From the NCBI RefSeq assembly GCF_002993975.1, contig NZ_POSO01000003.1, forward strand, positions 254,587 through 318,586: a stretch of 64,000 nt of DNA, read 5' to 3'. The position numbers and the translations under genes are program-made. Origin of the DNA: Apilactobacillus micheneri. Its GTDB lineage: Bacteria; Bacillota; Bacilli; Lactobacillales; Lactobacillaceae. Under the pieces are notes generated by a model. It ran no database searches. It saw only the letters and a program-made list of their open reading frames with translations, and was not told the origin of the DNA. Shown piece by piece: positions 9,660 through 17,730 of this stretch (position 1 is its first letter; the number at the start of each line of letters is the position of its first letter).

Positions 9660-10703
9660 TTACTGATCATATTTATTATAATAGTTTAATAGTTTCTTTG
9701 ATAATTCGTCTCGGAAGCTTTCTACTATTCCAATAATTCTTGAATATGGCATTCTAGTAGGACCTAATACAGCAACTACTCCTTTACCATATTCACCAAC
9801 ATCATAAGTCCCAGTAATAACACTATAGTCTTTTAATAAACTATTACTTATTTCAGGACCTATTTTCACTGAAATTGATTTCCCAGAATTATTTATAAAT
9901 TGAGAAATATCATCAGTATCATTCAATAATGAGTATATTGGCTTTAGATAACTGATATCATTATTATCAGTAAAACTTAACAAATTCAATTCACCGCCGA
10001 TATAGAATTGATTTTTAGAAGCTTCGGTTAATATATTATTAAGCGTAGCCAATATTCCTTTTGGATTATTGATATACTTAACAATTTCTTTAGTAAAATC
10101 ACCTTTCAATAATGATTTTAAAATATCTGATAAAGATTTGCCAACCATTTTATCATTGATTAACCTTACAACGGCATCTAATTGTTCACCATTAATATCA
10201 TCAGAAATATGAAAAATTTGATTAATAACGTCTTGACTATCAGTAATTAAAATTGCCATTACTTGTCTATTGCCAAGAGGAACTAAATGAAAGCTTCTTA
10301 ATCTACGGCTTACTTGCTGCTCAGGTTTTAAAGCTAAAGCAGTATAATTTGTTAAATTCGATAAGATATTAGCAGATTGCTCAACGATCTCATCTATCTT
10401 TCCAAAATGACCACCTAATGCTGTTTTAATAATTCTAATATCACTATTATCAATAGGATTAGGATTAAGTAAATTATCGACATAATATCGATATCCTTCA
10501 ATCGATGGAATTCTTCCAGAAGAAGAATGTGTTTTGGAAATTAAACCAACCTTTTCAAGATAAGCCATATCATTTCTTACGGTAGCTGAACTGACATGTA
10601 TGGGTAGTTGATTCGATAATGCTTTGGAACCGACAGGTACACCAGATTTTGTATAATCACTAACGATTACTTCTAAAACGGTTTTTTGCCTTTCACTGAG
10701 CAT
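9660..10703 (-). CDS. hrcA: Heat-inducible transcription repressor HrcA
   Basis: 347 residues. The N-terminal winged helix includes MLSERQKTVLEVIVSDYTKS and VSSATVRNDMAYLE, followed by the GAF-like and insertion domains. The C-terminal block DVGEYGKGVVAVLGPTRMPYSR is the family signature. HrcA binds CIRCE and represses the class I heat-shock genes. It is first in its operon and has a CIRCE element directly upstream, so it is autoregulated. The ATG follows an AAAGGAG ribosome site. Confidence 0.97.
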   Translation of the reverse strand: MLSERQKTVLEVIVSDYTKSGVPVGSKALSNQLPIHVSSATVRNDMAYLEKVGLISKTHSSSGRIPSIEGYRYYVDNLLNPNPIDNSDIRIIKTALGGHFGKIDEIVEQSANILSNLTNYTALALKPEQQVSRRLRSFHLVPLGNRQVMAILITDSQDVINQIFHISDDINGEQLDAVVRLINDKMVGKSLSDILKSLLKGDFTKEIVKYINNPKGILATLNNILTEASKNQFYIGGELNLLSFTDNNDISYLKPIYSLLNDTDDISQFINNSGKSISVKIGPEISNSLLKDYSVITGTYDVGEYGKGVVAVLGPTRMPYSRIIGIVESFRDELSKKLLNYYNKYDQ

Positions 10704-10725
10704 ATATCAATCACTCCTTTAATAG

Positions 10726-10761
10726 TTAGCACTCTTAGCAGTCTTATTAACTAAGTGCTAA
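10726..10761. promoter_or_regulatory. CIRCE operator with duplicated half-site
   Basis: Reading the plus strand: TTAGCACTC (10726-10734), a near-copy TTAGCAGTC (10735-10743), a 9-base spacer, then AAGTGCTAA (10753-10761). The consensus is TTAGCACTC, nine bases, GAGTGCTAA. The correctly spaced left half has one mismatch and the right half has one. The perfect left half sits nine bases further out. It overlaps the transcription start region of hrcA. Confidence 0.9.
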
Positions 10762-10772
10762 CTACAATATAT

Positions 10773-10801
10773 AATTTAACAAAGCATCATATATAAGTCA
10801 A
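10773..10801 (-). promoter_or_regulatory. Promoter of hrcA-grpE-dnaK-dnaJ
   Basis: Minus strand TTGACT (10796-10801), 17-base spacer, TAAATT (10773-10778), directly upstream of CIRCE. The -35 is just past the ribF stop codon. Confidence 0.8.
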
Positions 10802-10806
10802 GAAAA

Positions 10807-11751
10807 CTACCCTCGTTTTTTATTAAAAAAATCTCTAGTGAATTTTTCATCCATCGATAGCTGATTAATCAAGGTATCAACTCCATCAAATTTAACTTCA
10901 CCACGGATTCGATATAACCAATCTATAGATACATTTTCTCCATAAATATTATGATCAAAATCTAAAATATTAATTTCAACTGTAATTGGGTTCTTATCTC
11001 CAAATGTAACATTTCTTCCAATTGATGCCATTCCATTATAAGTTTTATCACCGATGGTTATATTAACTACATAAATTCCAATACTTGGCAGCCATTGAAA
11101 TTCGCTATGCTCAATATTAGCGGTGGGATATCCTAATTCTCTCCCCCTGGCTAATCCATGAACTACTAAACCAAGAGTTTTAAAAGGACGCCCCAAAAGA
11201 TTATTTACAGTTTTAATATCTCCTTGATCGAGATTATGCCTAACAGCAGTAGAACTAATTTTTTTATCATTAAAACTACTTAAATCAACCGCACAGACAT
11301 CAAAACGACCATCAGAGTATCCAATCATGTTCTTCATATCAGCATCTTTAGAACCATAAGTATGGTCCACACCGGCAACAACAGTGTCGACATTGAATCT
11401 TATTAAATAATTATTAACAAATTCTATTGGTGATTGATTTTGAAAATCGAAACTATAATTTACTAAGAATACTTTTTTTACACCAAGGTTTTTAAATAAT
11501 TTCATTTTATAATCATTAAGAGTTATGCTTCTTCTTTCATGACTGCTAATTTGTTTATATACAATTGAAGGCTTGTGATCATAAGTAAGAATTGCTAAAT
11601 CTAAGTTTTTCTTTATAGCAATCTCTTTTGCTTTTTCAATGACCTTTTGATGTCCTAAATGAATACCATCAAAATATCCCATAGCAAGTACACATTTATT
11701 ATTGTTTTTAAAATTATTATCTATTGGATGGTGAATTTTAATAATTTCCAT
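10807..11751 (-). CDS. ribF: Bifunctional riboflavin kinase / FAD synthetase
   Basis: 314 residues. The N-terminal FMN adenylyltransferase domain carries AMGYFDGIHLGHQKVI, the nucleotidyltransferase GxFDGxHxGH motif, and later ISSTAVRHNL. The C-terminal riboflavin kinase domain starts near GLVVHGLARGRELGYPTANI with the PTAN motif. Together they convert riboflavin to FMN and FAD. The gene follows truB by 15 bases, as in many Firmicutes. Its ribosome site AAAGGA lies inside a small palindrome (11753-11768) that also covers the truB stop. Confidence 0.96.
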   Translation of the reverse strand: MEIIKIHHPIDNNFKNNNKCVLAMGYFDGIHLGHQKVIEKAKEIAIKKNLDLAILTYDHKPSIVYKQISSHERRSITLNDYKMKLFKNLGVKKVFLVNYSFDFQNQSPIEFVNNYLIRFNVDTVVAGVDHTYGSKDADMKNMIGYSDGRFDVCAVDLSSFNDKKISSTAVRHNLDQGDIKTVNNLLGRPFKTLGLVVHGLARGRELGYPTANIEHSEFQWLPSIGIYVVNITIGDKTYNGMASIGRNVTFGDKNPITVEINILDFDHNIYGENVSIDWLYRIRGEVKFDGVDTLINQLSMDEKFTRDFFNKKRG

Positions 11752-11766
11752 TAGAAAGTATCCTTT

Positions 11767-12681
11767 CTATTTATTACTAAACATTTTTTCTGGTTTAAAT
11801 GCCTGTTTGTCTTTGCTGAAATAATATAAAGCTTTTATATCTTTTTTATAGGTAAGAACACATTTTTCATCATTAATATCTAATTCATCGGGACGTAACC
11901 ATACACCATTTTGTACTAATTTCCACTGTGAATCTGACATTTCAACATGTTTGTATTGTAGTAAAGCATGATCAATAGAATACATCACACTATCAATATC
12001 ATCTTTATGCATTGCATCTTCAACATCAGATAGTTTAACAGTTTGATCAATTGTAAAGTTACCACTTTTAATTCTAGTTAAATTAGACATTACAGCAGGC
12101 ATTCCTATTTTTTTACCGAAATCAACTGCTAAAGTTCTAACATATGTTCCTTTACCACAACCAACTTCAAAATAAATAGTTTGTTCATGCTTTTTACTAT
12201 CATAAAAACTATCTTTTATTTGTTTAAAATAGTTAATCTGAACATGATGCTCTGGTCTTTCTACTTTTTCATTATTTCTAGCATATTCATACAATCTTTT
12301 ACCATTTACTTTAATAGCTGAATACATTGGTGGAATTTGAATTAAATCATCAGATACAAAACTATTTAGCAATTCATTTATTTTTTCATCTGATAACTGT
12401 TTTTTCAAAGATTTATGCTCAACAACATCGCCATCTAAATCTTCAGTGGTTGTTGAAAAGCCCAAAGTTATACTCCCACGATAAACTTTTCCTGATGACA
12501 TTAAATAATCGACAACCTTAGTTCCCTTTCCTATACATATTGGTAAGACACCATCAACATTAGGATCTAGCGTACCGCTATGGCCTATTTTTTTCATTTT
12601 TAGTATGCCACGCATCTTCCTAATACAATCAAAACTTGTCATACCCTTTTCCTTAAATAAAGGAACAATTCCATTTAACAT
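11767..12681 (-). CDS. truB: tRNA pseudouridine(55) synthase TruB
   Basis: 304 residues. The catalytic aspartate is in KIGHSGTLDPNVDGVLPICIG (Asp39). The downstream family blocks PPMYSAIKVNGKRLYEYAR and GTYVRTLAVDFG are present. It makes pseudouridine 55 in the T loop of tRNAs. A strong TTAGGAG ribosome site precedes the ATG. It lies downstream of the rbfA terminator and heads a two-gene unit with ribF. The upstream gap has TATAAT hexamers but only poor -35 matches, so I do not place a promoter. Confidence 0.96.
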   Translation of the reverse strand: MLNGIVPLFKEKGMTSFDCIRKMRGILKMKKIGHSGTLDPNVDGVLPICIGKGTKVVDYLMSSGKVYRGSITLGFSTTTEDLDGDVVEHKSLKKQLSDEKINELLNSFVSDDLIQIPPMYSAIKVNGKRLYEYARNNEKVERPEHHVQINYFKQIKDSFYDSKKHEQTIYFEVGCGKGTYVRTLAVDFGKKIGMPAVMSNLTRIKSGNFTIDQTVKLSDVEDAMHKDDIDSVMYSIDHALLQYKHVEMSDSQWKLVQNGVWLRPDELDINDEKCVLTYKKDIKALYYFSKDKQAFKPEKMFSNK

Positions 12682-12750
12682 ACTTTTTCTCCTAAAATAT
12701 AATTATTAACTAAAATTATATCATAATGAAATTATACTAATAAATTGAAA

Positions 12751-12784
12751 AAACAAAAAAGGCAGATTCACATCTGCCTTTTTT
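12751..12784 (-). terminator. Terminator of the rimP-nusA-infB-rbfA operon
   Basis: A 13-pair perfect stem (arms 12772-12784 and 12755-12767) with a short loop, followed by T-rich sequence on the minus strand. The rbfA stop codon (12768-12770) lies in the loop, so the 5' arm is coding. Confidence 0.88.
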
Positions 12785-13139
12785 GTTTATCTATCTGATT
12801 TTTTAATTTATTAATAAGTTGATCAATTTTACTTCCATATTGAATGGAACCATCTAATTTAAAAATTAATTCAGGTGTTCTATAAATACTCAAACGAGAA
12901 CCCAGCTCACCTCTTATTAATGAAGTTGCCTTATCCAATCCTTTTTGTGTTTCATCTTCATCACTTTCTTGATCAGATAAAATACTGTAATAGATTGTTG
13001 CATGTTGCAAATCACCAGTTACATCTACACCAGTAATAGTAACTCCTTGAACACGAGGATCTCTTACTCTCTTTAACAAAATATCGTTAACTTCGCGTTG
13101 AATTTCTTGTTCCAATCTACCAACTCTATATTGTGCCAT
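12768..13139 (-). CDS. rbfA: Ribosome-binding factor A
   Basis: 123 residues with a KH-type fold. Family blocks are YRVGRLEQEIQREVNDILLK, DPRVQGVTITGVDVTGDLQ and the helix around LGSRLSIYRTPELIFKLDGS. It is needed for late 30S maturation near the 5' end of 16S rRNA. The ATG has a GAGGTGA ribosome site. It is the last gene of the operon, and its final codons form the 5' arm of the terminator. Confidence 0.96.
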   Translation of the reverse strand: MAQYRVGRLEQEIQREVNDILLKRVRDPRVQGVTITGVDVTGDLQHATIYYSILSDQESDEDETQKGLDKATSLIRGELGSRLSIYRTPELIFKLDGSIQYGSKIDQLINKLKNQIDKQKRQM

Positions 13140-13152
13140 TAAAGTTCACCTC

Positions 13153-15408
13153 TTATTTAACAGGTATTTGTTCCATCTTGTAGGCTTCTACAACATCGCC
13201 TTCTTTGATGTCATTGTAGTTTTCAATTGTAAGTCCACATTCAAAACCTTGTTTAACTTCTTTAGTATCATCTTTGAAACGTTTCAAACTGTTTAATTCC
13301 CCATTATAAACAACAACATTATCACGAATCAAACGAATCTTACTATCACTTCTAACATAACCACTAGTTACCATACCACCGGCAATAGTACCAACTTTAG
13401 ATGCTTTATATAGTTGTCTTACTTCAACTTCACCAGTAACAACTTCTTTATATTTAGGTGCTAACATACCCTTCATGGCTGATTCAACTTCGTCAATCGC
13501 ATCATAAATAACTTGATGTAAACGAATGTCTACTTTATCAGTATCTGCTTGTTCTCTAGCTTGTGAAGTAGCACGTACATTAAATCCTAAAATAATAGCA
13601 TTACTTGCTTCTGCTAAAGCAACATCACTTTCATTAATAGCTCCAACTGAACTATGAACAATGTTTACCTTAACACCTTCAACATCAATTTTTTGTAAAC
13701 TAGATGCTAAGGCTTCAACTGAACCTTGAACATCAGCTTTAATAATAACATCGACTTCTTTCTTTTCGCCTTCTTTAATTGAATCGAATAGATTGTCTAA
13801 TGTTACACTATTATTTTTCTTACGTTCTTCCATTTGAGCTTCTTTGGCTCTTTCTTCACCAGCTGCACGAGCAGTCTTTTCATCATCAAAGACAATGAAA
13901 CGATCACCAGCTTCTGGAACATCATTTAAACCAGTAACCTCAATTGGAGTAGAAGGAGTAGCTTTATCTAAGTTCTTACCCTTTTCATTCATCATTGTTC
14001 TAACACGACCAAAAGTATCACCAACAACAATTGGATCTCCAACATGCATTGTTCCTTGTTGAACTAATAATGTTGCAACTGGTCCACGTCCACGATCCAA
14101 ACGTGCTTCAATTACAGAACCAGCAGCATTTTGATCTGGATTAGCTTTTAATTCCATAACGTCTGATTCAAGTAAAATCATATCGATTAATTCGTCAACA
14201 TTAGTTCCCATCTTAGCTGAAATTTCAACGAAGATAGTGTCACCACCCCAGTCTTCTGGGACTAAGCCATGACCAGTTAATTGTTCAATCACATGATTAG
14301 GATTTGCACCTGGCTTATCAATTTTATTAATAGCAACAATAATTGGTGTCTTAGCAGCTTTAGCATGATCAATTGCTTCAATTGTTTGTGGCATAACACC
14401 ATCATCGGCTGCAACTACCAAGATTGTAATATCAGTAATATCAGCACCACGAGCACGCATAGCAGTAAAAGCAGCATGTCCTGGAGTATCTAAGAAAGTG
14501 ATAGTTTTACCATCTTTCTTCAATTGATAAGCACCAATTGCTTGAGTAATTCCTCCTGCTTCACCAGCAGTAATATGTGAATTTCTCAAGTAATCTAATA
14601 AAGTAGTTTTACCATGATCAACGTGTCCCATAATAGTAACAACAGGCGCACGATCTTCTTGATGTTCCTTATTATTTTCTTCTTCTTCAAAGAACTTATC
14701 AAGATCTGATACATTAACAACTTCTTTTTCTTCTGCTTTAATACCATAATCAGCAGCCAAAAGTTCAATTGTATCTTTATCTAAGGATACGTTTTGGTTA
14801 ACCATAATCCCTAGCATGAATAATTTTTTAACAATTTCAGCTGGTTCTCTATGAAGAGCCTTACCAATTTCTTGCGCATTCATTCCAGCATTGTAAACAA
14901 ATGTTTCTGGTAATGGACGTTCCTTTCTTTCTGGTGCTTTGTTTTTCTTATTATTTTGTCTAATTCTTTGATTCTTGGTATACATTCCAGCGAATCTGTT
15001 ATGACGATTATGACGCTTATTAAATTTTTTCTTGTTCTTTTTACCTTGCTTAAAATTATTATTAAAGTTTGATTTTTGATTATTGTTACTGTGATTATTG
15101 TTTACATGATTATTAGCATGATTACCATTATTATGGTTATTATTTACATGATCATTACTATGATTATTAGATTGTTGATGTTGATTTGAGTTGTTATTCA
15201 TTGAATTATTATTGTGATGTCTTTCTGAAGGCTTTTTAGAATGATTAGTATTTTTACCAAATATATTTCTGATTACTTTTTCATCACTATCGCTTAAAGT
15301 AGACATATGGTTTTTTACATCCATACCCTTTGATCTGGCAGTATCTAAAATCTTCTTACTGGCTACTCTCATTTCTTTTGATAGTTCATAAATTCTCTTT
15401 TTACCCAT
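13153..15408 (-). CDS. infB: Translation initiation factor IF-2
   Basis: 751 residues. An IF2-N domain opens the protein, then a low-complexity linker (about 63-119) made almost wholly of Asn, His, Ser and Gln, then Lys/Arg-rich sequence to about 165. A second IF2-N module precedes the GTPase domain, with G1 at 261-268 (GHVDHGKT), DTPGHAAF and NKIDKPGAN. Beta-barrel and fMet-tRNA-binding domains complete it. The enzyme places initiator tRNA on the 30S subunit. It is in the nusA operon, five bases after ylxQ. Confidence 0.97.
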   Translation of the reverse strand: MGKKRIYELSKEMRVASKKILDTARSKGMDVKNHMSTLSDSDEKVIRNIFGKNTNHSKKPSERHHNNNSMNNNSNQHQQSNNHSNDHVNNNHNNGNHANNHVNNNHSNNNQKSNFNNNFKQGKKNKKKFNKRHNRHNRFAGMYTKNQRIRQNNKKNKAPERKERPLPETFVYNAGMNAQEIGKALHREPAEIVKKLFMLGIMVNQNVSLDKDTIELLAADYGIKAEEKEVVNVSDLDKFFEEEENNKEHQEDRAPVVTIMGHVDHGKTTLLDYLRNSHITAGEAGGITQAIGAYQLKKDGKTITFLDTPGHAAFTAMRARGADITDITILVVAADDGVMPQTIEAIDHAKAAKTPIIVAINKIDKPGANPNHVIEQLTGHGLVPEDWGGDTIFVEISAKMGTNVDELIDMILLESDVMELKANPDQNAAGSVIEARLDRGRGPVATLLVQQGTMHVGDPIVVGDTFGRVRTMMNEKGKNLDKATPSTPIEVTGLNDVPEAGDRFIVFDDEKTARAAGEERAKEAQMEERKKNNSVTLDNLFDSIKEGEKKEVDVIIKADVQGSVEALASSLQKIDVEGVKVNIVHSSVGAINESDVALAEASNAIILGFNVRATSQAREQADTDKVDIRLHQVIYDAIDEVESAMKGMLAPKYKEVVTGEVEVRQLYKASKVGTIAGGMVTSGYVRSDSKIRLIRDNVVVYNGELNSLKRFKDDTKEVKQGFECGLTIENYNDIKEGDVVEAYKMEQIPVK

Positions 15409-15412
15409 ACCA

Positions 15413-15730
15413 TCACGTTCCTTTACAATTATTTGTCATTTCATTCAAACGTTTGGCAAATCCGGAATCTGAAATTCCAATAATTGTTCTCTTCATCCCT
15501 ATTGCGTTACTTAGGTCATTTTTAACGAACATATTATTCACCGGAATACCATAATAGCTTGACTTATCCATAAACTTTTTATAACTTGCCTTACCTGCAT
15601 CAGATGGAATAAATAGAAATTTTATTTTATTTTTTTTAATTGCATTTAATAAAATATCCTCTCCAGTTGTAACCTTACCTGCACGCTTAGCAAGTCCTAT
15701 GAAATTTAAAATTTTCTCTTTATTTTTCAT
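15413..15730 (-). CDS. ylxQ: YlxQ, L7Ae-family RNA-binding protein
   Basis: 105 residues from the ATG at 15728-15730. The L7Ae/L30e fold blocks are [19 protein letters not shown] and [18 protein letters not shown]. It binds kink-turn-type RNA in relatives; its cellular role is unclear. The reading frame extends further upstream, but the chosen ATG overlaps the last 11 bases of ylxR, suggesting translational coupling. It sits between ylxR and infB as in Bacillus and relatives. Confidence 0.9.
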   Translation of the reverse strand: MKNKEKILNFIGLAKRAGKVTTGEDILLNAIKKNKIKFLFIPSDAGKASYKKFMDKSSYYGIPVNNMFVKNDLSNAIGMKRTIIGISDSGFAKRLNEMTNNCKGT

Positions 15731-16019
15731 TTTTAAATAGTTCTTTTCTAGCTTGTTTATGATCAACATATTCGATTAATTCATCATAAAATGAGTCATC
15801 AAGATCAACAGAAAATACTTCATTAAAAGTTTTATTCTGTTTAGCTTTTTTAGCAACATCTACATTGATTGAAACGTAAGCACCTCTACCGGATTTCTTA
15901 CCAGTTTCATCAATTGAAACATTTCCTTCTTTATCTCTTACAACTCTTATCAATTCTTTTTTTGGAGCCATTTCTCCGGTGACAATGTCTTTTCTCATCG
16001 GAATTTTTCTACGTTTCAT
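15720..16019 (-). CDS. ylxR: YlxR / RnpM, RNase P modulator family
   Basis: 99 residues. The family core is KRRKIPMRKDIVTGEMAPKK, then LIRVVRDKEGNVSIDETGKK and SGRGAYVS. The Cys pair seen in some relatives at the TGE loop is absent here. YlxR proteins bind RNase P RNA and have been reported to modulate RNase P activity (family knowledge). The ATG has a clear AAGGAG ribosome site. It lies between nusA and ylxQ. Confidence 0.92.
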   Translation of the reverse strand: MKRRKIPMRKDIVTGEMAPKKELIRVVRDKEGNVSIDETGKKSGRGAYVSINVDVAKKAKQNKTFNEVFSVDLDDSFYDELIEYVDHKQARKELFKNEK

Positions 16020-16039
16020 CGAATTATCACTCCTTAAAA

Positions 16040-17125
16040 TTAAAATTCTTCATCTGAAGAGTAATCATCAATTGTATCAGATGGATCTTTAGATACCTCT
16101 GATTCTGACTTGATATCAATTTTGTATCCAGTTAATTTAGCTGCTAAACGAGCATTTTGTCCTTTTTTACCAATAGCCAATGATAATTGATAATCAGGTA
16201 CAATTACAGTACATGCATTTTCATTTTCTTCATCGAATACGACATCAACAACTTCTGAAGGATTTAAAGAATTGGAAATAAATTCAGCAGGATTATCTGT
16301 CCATTGAACAATGTCCATATTTTCTCCACCCAGTTCATTAACAATAGTCTGTACTCGTTGTCCTTTAGGTCCAACTGTAGTACCAACAGGGTCAATATCC
16401 TCATTAGTAGAACGAACAGCTACTTTAGCACGATCACCGGCTTCTCTAGCAATTGAAACAATTTCAACAGTTCCATCATAAATCTCAGGAACTTCTTCTT
16501 CAAACAATCTCTTCAATAATCCAGGTGCAGTACGGCTAACAAAAATTTGAGGACCCTTAGTAGCATCTTCAACCTTATTAACATAAACTTTAATACGGTC
16601 TTGAGGACGATATTCTTCATTTTGCATTTGATCATTACGAGGCATAACTGCTTCCACCTGACCTAAATCGATATATACAAAACGATTATCTTCTCTTTCA
16701 ACTTCACCGGTCATTAGTTCATCTTGGTATTTACTATATTTATTATAAACAATAGTTCTTTCTGCTTCACGAACTCTTTGCATAATAACTTGTTTAGCAG
16801 TTTGAGCAGCAATTCTACCAAAGTTTTTAGGAGTAACTTCAAATCTAATATCATCACCTAATTCGTAACCACGATTAAGTTGTAGAGCATCAGATAAGCT
16901 GCATTCCAAACGATTATCCACAACATCTTCAACCACTTGTTTTACGGCGTAAACATGAACCTTACCCTTTTTATCATCAAATGAAACTTCAACGTTTTGT
17001 GCTTGATTGTAGTTACGTTTGTAAGCAGAAGTTAAAGCCGCTTCCAAAGCATCAATAATCGTTTCTTTTGCAATTCCTTTATCGTTTTCTAAAGCGTCTA
17101 AAGCGCCTAAGAGTTCTTTACTCAT
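16040..17125 (-). CDS. nusA: Transcription termination/antitermination factor NusA
   Basis: 361 residues. The N-terminal RNA-polymerase-binding domain (MSKELLGALDALENDKGI) is followed by an S1 domain (near LMTGEVEREDNRFVYIDLG) and two KH domains (VGPKGQRVQTIVNELGGE and AIGKKGQNARLAAKLTG). It ends with a short acidic tail and lacks the acidic repeats of Gram-negative NusA. It controls pausing and intrinsic termination. It is the second gene of its operon, 18 bases after rimP. A terminator-like hairpin lies in the leader of this operon. Confidence 0.97.
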   Translation of the reverse strand: MSKELLGALDALENDKGIAKETIIDALEAALTSAYKRNYNQAQNVEVSFDDKKGKVHVYAVKQVVEDVVDNRLECSLSDALQLNRGYELGDDIRFEVTPKNFGRIAAQTAKQVIMQRVREAERTIVYNKYSKYQDELMTGEVEREDNRFVYIDLGQVEAVMPRNDQMQNEEYRPQDRIKVYVNKVEDATKGPQIFVSRTAPGLLKRLFEEEVPEIYDGTVEIVSIAREAGDRAKVAVRSTNEDIDPVGTTVGPKGQRVQTIVNELGGENMDIVQWTDNPAEFISNSLNPSEVVDVVFDEENENACTVIVPDYQLSLAIGKKGQNARLAAKLTGYKIDIKSESEVSKDPSDTIDDYSSDEEF

Positions 17126-17143
17126 GTTAATTTTCTCCCTTAA

Positions 17144-17617
17144 TTAAAATTTAATTGCTAATCTAGCTTTAGCAATAGATTTTTTAGGAATCGATAAATC
17201 TTTAAATCGACCCTTCATATTAATGTTAATAACTAAATCATCGTCGTTATATTCTTTTAAAGTACCTTCATAAATCTTATTTCCATCAATTGGTGCATAA
17301 AGAGAAACATGAATATATTCACCAATTGCATTTTCAAAATCAGAAGGTTTCTTTAGAGGTCTTTCTGCTCCTGGAGAGGAAACTTCAAGAAAATATGCTT
17401 GTGGGATTGGATCTGGTTCAATGGAATCTAGTTTTTCACTTAGTTCATCAGATACAAGTGCACAATCTTCAATATTAATTCCATTTTTCTTATCAATATA
17501 TACTCTTAAATACCAACTTTTACTTTCTTTAACGAATTCAATGTCATATAAATAAAAGTCATGCTCAGCAAGAATTGGATTTACTAAATTCTCAACTGTC
17601 TCTGTAATTTCACTCAA
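17144..17617 (-). CDS. rimP: Ribosome maturation factor RimP
   Basis: 157 residues from a TTG at 17615-17617, seven bases after a perfect AGGAGG (17625-17630). The frame runs further upstream to an ATG at 17675-17677, but that stretch contains the leader hairpin, so I reject it. Family blocks are [20 protein letters not shown], then [12 protein letters not shown] and [14 protein letters not shown]. It assists 30S assembly. It is the first gene of the nusA-infB operon. Confidence 0.94.
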   Translation of the reverse strand: MSEITETVENLVNPILAEHDFYLYDIEFVKESKSWYLRVYIDKKNGINIEDCALVSDELSEKLDSIEPDPIPQAYFLEVSSPGAERPLKKPSDFENAIGEYIHVSLYAPIDGNKIYEGTLKEYNDDDLVININMKGRFKDLSIPKKSIAKARLAIKF

Positions 17618-17640
17618 TGAAACGCCTCCTAAAAAAACCA

Positions 17641-17669
17641 ATAAAAAGAGCGAGCATTTCTGCTCACTC
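17641..17669 (-). terminator. Hairpin with T run in the rimP-nusA leader
   Basis: A 9-pair stem (arms 17661-17669 and 17648-17656) followed by five T and then a second T run on the minus strand. It ends polC transcription, but it also lies between the rimP promoter (17696-17724) and the rimP start. It may therefore act as an attenuator. Confidence 0.8.
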
Positions 17670-17695
17670 CCTTCCATGGATACTAATCAAATTTC

Positions 17696-17724
17696 ATAAT
17701 ACCACACATACATATATAATTCAA
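17696..17724 (-). promoter_or_regulatory. Promoter of rimP-nusA-ylxR-ylxQ-infB-rbfA
   Basis: Minus strand TTGAAT (17719-17724), 17-base spacer ending in TGG, TATTAT (17696-17701). The predicted start is near 17689, about 70 bases before the rimP TTG, upstream of the hairpin at 17641-17669. Confidence 0.8.
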
Positions 17725-17730
17725 TTTTAA

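Noticed and set aside
15050-15225. Repetitive AT-rich tract that might be a CRISPR or microsatellite
   Set aside because: It is in frame within infB and encodes an Asn/His-rich linker. The units are irregular and there are no spacers.
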